Assembly (NCBI RefSeq): GCF_002428305.1
Contig: NZ_DIVJ01000023.1
Coordinates: 1 to 64,000 of the forward strand
Length of the DNA: 64,000 nt
Direction of reading: 5' to 3'
DNA from: Flavobacterium sp. UBA6135
Lineage (GTDB): Bacteria; Bacteroidota; Bacteroidia; Flavobacteriales; Flavobacteriaceae
Part shown: one piece after another, positions 59,826-64,000 of the stretch
Position numbering within the stretch: the stretch's first letter is position 1
Layout: the number at the start of each line of letters is the position of its first letter
Translations under genes and position numbers: made by a program
The notes under the pieces: model-generated
Databases searched by the model: none
The model's input: only the letters and a program-made list of their open reading frames with translations
What the model was told of the DNA's origin: nothing

Positions 59826-60065
59826 CTTATTTATATTTAAATAGTTATGGGGCAAAGTAACAAACAGATTGTTGAATTTCAAACAGTTAGGCTCATTTTT
59901 ATGATATTCTTATTTTAGCTAGACAAAGTTCGTTATATTATTAATTTATAAGGAATTAAATTGCAATCTAAAAATAAGAAAACGTTTTAATGTTAAAATA
60001 TCTTAATTTGATGTTTTATCTTTTCAAAAAAAAGTATACCTTTAAATTCAAAATTTAAGCACAAA

Positions 60066-60407
60066 ATGGAAAATCAACAGCACGAAAAATACGAATATGC
60101 AAGAAGAAGAATCAAACAAAAGAAGCGTTTGTATTACCATTTTATATTTTTTTTAATAGGTAGCTTATTCTTTTTATTAGTTGAAAAAATTTATGATATA
60201 CAACCTTTTGAAGGATGGTATTTATGGGCAGTAACCTTATGGTTTTTCTTTTTTATCCTTCATTTTATTAAAGTTTATATCACAGACAGATTCATGAATA
60301 AAAATTGGGAACGCGAACAAATTGACAGATTAATGGCATTACAGGATAAAAAAATTGAACAACTTCAAAAAAAAATTGAGTCTGAAAAATCAAATACTGC
60401 CGAATAA
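60066..60407 (+). CDS. 2TM-domain protein
   Basis: A 113-residue protein of the 2TM family. It has an N-terminal basic helix (YEYARRRIKQKKR), two transmembrane segments (about 24-44 and 55-75) and a charged C-terminal coiled coil (MALQDKKIEQLQKKIESEK). Related 2TM domains accompany LytTR response regulators in Bacteroidota, but no regulator is adjacent. Its stop overlaps folA by TAATG. Confidence 0.8.
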   Translation: MENQQHEKYEYARRRIKQKKRLYYHFIFFLIGSLFFLLVEKIYDIQPFEGWYLWAVTLWFFFFILHFIKVYITDRFMNKNWEREQIDRLMALQDKKIEQLQKKIESEKSNTAE

Positions 60408-60898
60408 TGATTACAATAATTGCTGCAGCAGCTGAAAATAGAGCTTTAGGAAAAAACAATGATTTAATTTGGCATTTACCCGATGACTTTCAAAGATTTA
60501 AATCCTTAACCACGGGCCATTATATAATAATGGGCAGAAAAACTTTTGAAAGTTTTCCGAAACCTTTACCTAACAGAACTCATGTTATAATAACAAGACA
60601 AAAAAATTATAAGGCACCAAACTGCATAGTAGTCAGTAATTTAAAAAAAGCAATAGCTGCTTGTCCTTCAGATGAAAACTTATTTATAATTGGTGGTGGA
60701 GAAATATACGCTCAATCTATGGATATTGCTCATAAAATAGAGTTAACCAGAGTACACCATTCTTTTGAAGCAGATACTTTTTTCCCTGAAATACCGGAAT
60801 CAGATTGGATTTTACAACATGAAGAATATCATCCAAAAGATGAAAAACACAAATTTGACTTTACTTATCAAACTTACCTAAAAAAAAACATCCCATAA
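60407..60898 (+). CDS. folA: Dihydrofolate reductase
   Basis: A 163-residue DHFR. IIAAAAENRALGKNNDLIWHLPDDFQRFK is the folate and NADPH-binding N-terminus, with D at about residue 27; GRKTFESFPKPLPNRTHVIITR near 44; IIGGGEIYAQSMDIA near 95. Complete. The 3' end of the gene (codons for KKNIP) also forms the 5' arm of a terminator, so coding and termination overlap. Confidence 0.95.
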   Translation: MITIIAAAAENRALGKNNDLIWHLPDDFQRFKSLTTGHYIIMGRKTFESFPKPLPNRTHVIITRQKNYKAPNCIVVSNLKKAIAACPSDENLFIIGGGEIYAQSMDIAHKIELTRVHHSFEADTFFPEIPESDWILQHEEYHPKDEKHKFDFTYQTYLKKNIP

Positions 60899-60911
60899 AG
60901 GGATGTTTTTT
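60881..60911 (+). terminator. Terminator overlapping the end of folA
   Basis: AAAACATCCC (60885-60894) and GGGATGTTTT (60900-60909). The 5' arm is inside the last folA codons. It may also serve the convergent minus-strand gene. Confidence 0.75.
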
Positions 60912-60936
60912 GAACCAAAAAAGCTGTTACTCAATG

Positions 60937-61254
60937 CTATTGTAGCGTAAGTATCTGATAACTTAAAATGAATATTACCACGGCCAAAAAAATTCCTGAA
61001 AAGAAAATGATGACATTGGCAAACTTTTGAGAATACATCTCAAAAAAACCTTTAATACCAAATACCACAAAGGTACTAAAGGCATAAAAAACTAAAATTT
61101 CCAAAAACAAATTTAACCCTAAGAACGTATTAGGCACCTTAATTTCTGCAGTGTTTATGAAAACATTGCTGTTGATACTCATAACTAAAACACAAGTAAT
61201 AACCAGTGCCAAAAGCAACCACTTGATTTCTGTTTTAACTATTCTAGATAACAT
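60937..61254 (-). CDS. Small membrane protein
   Basis: A 105-residue protein with three hydrophobic helices (about residues 11-30, 45-66 and 82-103) and few charged residues outside them. I do not recognise a named family; many Flavobacteria carry a similar protein upstream of ubiE. It is divergent from ubiE across a gap that contains a palindrome (61334-61351). Confidence 0.6.
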   Translation of the reverse strand: MLSRIVKTEIKWLLLALVITCVLVMSINSNVFINTAEIKVPNTFLGLNLFLEILVFYAFSTFVVFGIKGFFEMYSQKFANVIIFFSGIFLAVVIFILSYQILTLQ

Positions 61255-61333
61255 ACTTTAATTGTTTGATTCTTTTGTAAAATTGCTTAAATGAAACGAA
61301 CTCTACAATACCCACATTTAAGGATATTTTTTT

Positions 61334-61351
61334 ATCCCTAATATTAGGGAT
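61334..61351. promoter_or_regulatory. Perfect 18-base palindrome between divergent genes
   Basis: ATCCCTAATATTAGGGAT is a perfect inverted repeat without spacer. It lies 53 bases before the -33 TTG of ubiE and 80 bases upstream of the minus-strand gene. It could be an operator of a dimeric repressor or simply a cruciform. Confidence 0.45.
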
Positions 61352-61403
61352 GTTTTGTTTGACATTGAGAAAAATACATTAAACAATTTTGATAAAATAC
61401 AAC

Positions 61404-61433
61404 TTGTTAAACTTATATAATAGATTATCTTTG
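61404..61433 (+). promoter_or_regulatory. Bacteroidota promoter of ubiE
   Basis: TTG (61404-61406) and TATCTTTG (61426-61433) with 19 bases between, 15 bases before the ubiE ATG. Confidence 0.65.
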
Positions 61434-61448
61434 TAAAAAATTATCAGC

Positions 61449-62177
61449 ATGTCTAAAAACGTGACTCCCTATAAAGATTCTTCACTAGGAAAAAAAGAAC
61501 AAGTTGCTCAAATGTTTGATACCATTTCTGGAAACTACGATGGATTGAATCGAGTAATTTCTTTTGGAACAGATGTAAAATGGCGAAAAAAAGTGCTAAA
61601 ACTTGTATCAAAATCCAATCCTGAAAAGATTTTGGATATTGCTACAGGCACAGGCGATTTGGCTATTTTAATGACTGCTACAAACGCAAAAAAAATTGTA
61701 GGTCTTGATATTTCTGCTGGAATGTTGGAAGTTGGAAAAAAGAAAATAGAAAAAAAGAATTTATCCGATAAAATAGAAATGGTTTTAGGTGATTCCGAAA
61801 ACATTCCTTTTGAAGACAACACCTTTGATGCTATAACTGTTGCTTTTGGTGTTAGAAACTTTGAAAATTTAGAAAAAGGTTTAACTGAAATCAAAAGAGT
61901 TTTAAGACCAAACGGCATTTTTGTTATTTTAGAAACTTCAGTTCCAAAAAAATTCCCATTCAAACAAGGTTATAAATTATATACTAAAAACATTCTTCCT
62001 CTGATAGGAAAACTTTTTTCAAGAGATAATTCTGCCTATGCTTATTTATCAGAATCTGCATCTGTTTTTCCTTATGGTGAAGCTTTAAACAATATTTTAC
62101 GTAATATTGGGTTTATAAATGTTGTTTCTGAACCACAAACGTTTGGTGTCGCAACAATATATAGTGCTTCTAAATAA
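61449..62177 (+). CDS. ubiE: Demethylmenaquinone methyltransferase (UbiE/MenG)
   Basis: A 242-residue class I SAM methyltransferase completing menaquinone. VAQMFDTISGNYDGLNRVISFGTDVKWRKK at the N-terminus is the UbiE signature; motif I is ILDIATGTGDLAI near residue 60; NIPFEDNTFDAITVAFGVRNFENLEKGLTEIKRVLRPNG follows; SYAYLSESASVFPYGE-like at the end. Bacteroidota respire with menaquinone, hence a MenG role is expected. It is followed 4 bases later by porT. Confidence 0.93.
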   Translation: MSKNVTPYKDSSLGKKEQVAQMFDTISGNYDGLNRVISFGTDVKWRKKVLKLVSKSNPEKILDIATGTGDLAILMTATNAKKIVGLDISAGMLEVGKKKIEKKNLSDKIEMVLGDSENIPFEDNTFDAITVAFGVRNFENLEKGLTEIKRVLRPNGIFVILETSVPKKFPFKQGYKLYTKNILPLIGKLFSRDNSAYAYLSESASVFPYGEALNNILRNIGFINVVSEPQTFGVATIYSASK

Positions 62178-62181
62178 TCGT

Positions 62182-62883
62182 ATGAAAAAAATAGTTTGTC
62201 TTATATTTCTTTTTGCATTTTTAAATGGTCATTCTCAAGTTAAGGGAATGTTCGCAAAAGATCCCATTACTAACCTAGAAAACTTTGACAAACAAAGAAT
62301 TCACTGGGGCTATTTTCTTGGTTTTAATTTTTATGATTTCAAATTTGACTACACCGAAAAAACTACAGACATTATAGTTGAAGGAACCACCGGCTTTAAC
62401 GTTGGTCTTGTTGGAAATCTTAGGCTTCACGAATACATAGATTTGCGTTTTGAACCGGGATTATATTATACCCAGCGAAATTTAAAATATCCTTTAATTG
62501 ATAATGAGTTTGATGCATTACGAGAAGTTAAATCCACCTACATTCACTTTCCGTTATTAGTGAAGTTTTCTTCTAAGAGAATTGGGAATTTCAAACCCTA
62601 TTTGGTAGGCGGACTTTCTGCTTCTTTAAATTTATCAAGTAATGCGAAAGCTCAAGATGATAATTTTAATAATCGATTCAGGGTAAACCAATGGACAACA
62701 AATTATGAAATGGGATTTGGTGTTGATTTGTATTTTGAATATTTTAAATTCTCTCCGTCAATAAGAGGTGTATTTAGCTTTAATGACGAATTAATAAGAG
62801 ATAACGACCCAAATAGTCCATGGACAGGAACTGTTGAATCAATGAAAACCCGAGGCATTTTTATAAACTTTACTTTCCATTAA
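62182..62883 (+). CDS. porT: Type IX secretion protein PorT (SprT)
   Basis: A 233-residue outer-membrane beta-barrel of the T9SS accessory protein PorT. Signal peptide (IFLFAFLNGHSQ), then strands rich in aromatic alternation: HWGYFLGFNFYDFKFDY near residue 36, LRFEPGLYYTQRNLKYP near 95, and C-terminal TRGIFINFTFH. ubiE followed by porT is a common order in Flavobacteriia. Start ATG 62182 (MKKIVCLIF) was chosen over a frame that begins inside ubiE. The last codons overlap the convergent methyltransferase gene by 14 bases. Confidence 0.82.
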   Translation: MKKIVCLIFLFAFLNGHSQVKGMFAKDPITNLENFDKQRIHWGYFLGFNFYDFKFDYTEKTTDIIVEGTTGFNVGLVGNLRLHEYIDLRFEPGLYYTQRNLKYPLIDNEFDALREVKSTYIHFPLLVKFSSKRIGNFKPYLVGGLSASLNLSSNAKAQDDNFNNRFRVNQWTTNYEMGFGVDLYFEYFKFSPSIRGVFSFNDELIRDNDPNSPWTGTVESMKTRGIFINFTFH

Positions 62884-63607
62884 TTTTTCGTTGTATTTCA
62901 CTTAAAACTATAGCAGTAGCAGTAGCAACATTCAAACTTTCGGTTTTTTGAATTGCTCCAAATCTTGGGATTGTTATTTTATGTTGCACCAGGCACGCTA
63001 TCCCTTCTGAAATCCCATTGGCTTCATTACCCATAATTATAATTCCCTCTTTCGAAAAATCTTCAGAATAAATAGAATTTTCATCCATAAAAGTGCCATA
63101 AATTGGCAAAGTGGTTGTTTTTAGCATTTTAGCTAAATCCCCATAAACAACAGCAACTCTGGAAACAGAACCCATTGTAGATTGAATTACTTTAGGATTA
63201 TAAACATCAACGGTTGTTTCAGAGCAAAAAAGTTGTTCAATTCCAAACCAGTCACAAAGTCGAATAATTGTTCCGAGATTTCCGGGATCTCTAATATCGT
63301 CTAAAGCCACAACCAATCCGGAATCAGAAAAAGGTTTAGCCTTTGGAATTTTAAAAACTGCCAAACAATTATTTGGTGTGACCAAAGCACTCATTTTTTT
63401 TAATTCTTGCTCAGAAATTACTACCGAAAACATCTCATCATTATCAAATAAATTGGAATCCGTTACATACAAATTCAACAATTCAAATCCTGCTTCTATG
63501 AATTCTGAAATCACCTTAAAACCTTCAGCAATAAACATTTGATGTTCAACTCTGAATTTTTTTTGTCTTAAACTTATTATTAACTTTATTTGGTTTTTAC
63601 TAACCAT
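62870..63607 (-). CDS. SpoU/TrmH-family RNA 2'-O-methyltransferase
   Basis: A 245-residue SPOUT methyltransferase acting on rRNA or tRNA. Motif 1 is ALDDIRDPGNLGTIIRLCDWFG near residue 100, motif 2 IIIMGNEANGIS near 191 and motif 3 IPRFGAIQKTESLNVATATAIVLSEI near 214; the knot is complete. The N-terminal L30e-like domain has LRQKKFRVEHQMFIAEG. The exact target RNA is unknown. Its 5' end faces tamL. Confidence 0.92.
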   Translation of the reverse strand: MVSKNQIKLIISLRQKKFRVEHQMFIAEGFKVISEFIEAGFELLNLYVTDSNLFDNDEMFSVVISEQELKKMSALVTPNNCLAVFKIPKAKPFSDSGLVVALDDIRDPGNLGTIIRLCDWFGIEQLFCSETTVDVYNPKVIQSTMGSVSRVAVVYGDLAKMLKTTTLPIYGTFMDENSIYSEDFSKEGIIIMGNEANGISEGIACLVQHKITIPRFGAIQKTESLNVATATAIVLSEIQRKINGK

Positions 63608-63644
63608 AGAAAAGATGTACTTTTGACTAAAATTATCCCATTAC

Positions 63645-64000
63645 TTGAAAAGTAGCGACACAAAAATAGCATTATTAATAGTAATTACGATATTAATTTA
63701 TTCGTGTAACATTGTAAAGAGAGTTCCCGATGGAAAAAGCTTACTTGTAAACACTGAAATTATTGTTGATGGTAAAACTTCAAATCAAGAAAGTGTCAAT
63801 GAAATATTGATTCAAAAACCAAATTCCCGTATTTTAAAAATTCCTTTGAGCTTATTGGTTTATAACTTAGCCCAACCAAATCCTGACTCCGTTTTTAGAG
63901 CTCGATATATTGAAGATTCTGTTCGATTTAAACGTATAAAGAGATTAATCTCTGAAAAACAAGTTTATCGATTAGGAGAATCTTTTTTTAATCAAGGTTT
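63645..64000 (+). CDS. tamL: Translocation and assembly module lipoprotein TamL (partial)
   Basis: The first 118 codons of a gene that continues beyond the window. Translated from TTG 63645 it gives KSSDTKIALLIVITILIYSCNIVKRVPDGKSLL, with a lipobox IYSC, then NEILIQKPNSRILKIPLSLLVYNLA, which matches the start of TamL (the BamA-type outer-membrane lipoprotein working with TamB in Bacteroidota). No ATG is available in frame near this point, so TTG is the likely start. The beta-barrel is outside the window. Confidence 0.78.
   Translation, partial: MKSSDTKIALLIVITILIYSCNIVKRVPDGKSLLVNTEIIVDGKTSNQESVNEILIQKPNSRILKIPLSLLVYNLAQPNPDSVFRARYIEDSVRFKRIKRLISEKQVYRLGESFFNQG

Noticed and set aside
1..64000. 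Prophage, integrase, transposase, defence or toxin-antitoxin genes
   Set aside because: No frame in either strand shows the typical motifs; the window is core genome apart from small repeats.

Overview
This window is chromosomal DNA of a low-GC Bacteroidota, almost certainly a Flavobacteriaceae close to Flavobacterium. The signs are gliding and type IX secretion genes (gldA, porT, tamL), a T9SS sorting-domain protein, GLPGLI and DUF5686 families, MetH split into two genes, Bacteroidota promoters of the form TTG-N17-23-TAnnTTTG, and many short intergenic repeat families typical of this group. Most genes are core functions. I see no prophage, insertion sequence, CRISPR array, rRNA or tRNA.

Layout. 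0.2-7.4 kb: FtsX-like permease, NamZ-type muramidase, small housekeeping genes, QueE and a HerA-like ATPase. 7.4-18.1 kb: kynurenine pathway genes (kmo; kynU with an arginase-family gene) on either side of a four-gene light-repair cassette (flavin reductase, DUF2256, CRY-DASH, Fe-S photolyase) and a penicillin acylase homologue. 18.4-25.9 kb (minus strand): queA, aroA, small membrane proteins, a MazG-like protein, dtd, rsgA, a DAHP synthase/chorismate mutase fusion and pheA. The pheA end is preceded by an unannotated Tyr/Phe/Trp-rich leader peptide and a terminator. 26-29 kb: gldA, a GIN-domain lipoprotein and a PagL-like protein. 28.9-41.7 kb: a methionine block of metF, split metH, homoserine dehydrogenase, metX, an OsmC protein, metY and metK. 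41.7-53.8 kb: outer-membrane protein/GLPGLI pair, deoxynucleoside kinase, membrane and soluble pyrophosphatases, DUF5686 and pdhB. 54-64 kb: etfBA, bifunctional nuclease, nucleoside transporter, thyA, folA, ubiE, porT, an rRNA/tRNA methyltransferase and the start of tamL.

The most interesting content is regulatory RNA and repeats. The methionine block seems to use three RNA devices: two tandem Met/Cys-rich leader peptides, each followed by a terminator, before metY; a complete SAM-I (S-box) aptamer before metH; and a candidate SAM-II-like pseudoknot before metK. The pheA leader is a fourth.

Several repeat families that lie between genes elsewhere also occur in frame inside essential enzymes: four insertions in aroA and one palindrome in metH. 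They also supply the edges of other genes, including the kynU stop codon and probably one TTG start. A long palindromic repeat lies between the SAM-I aptamer and metH.
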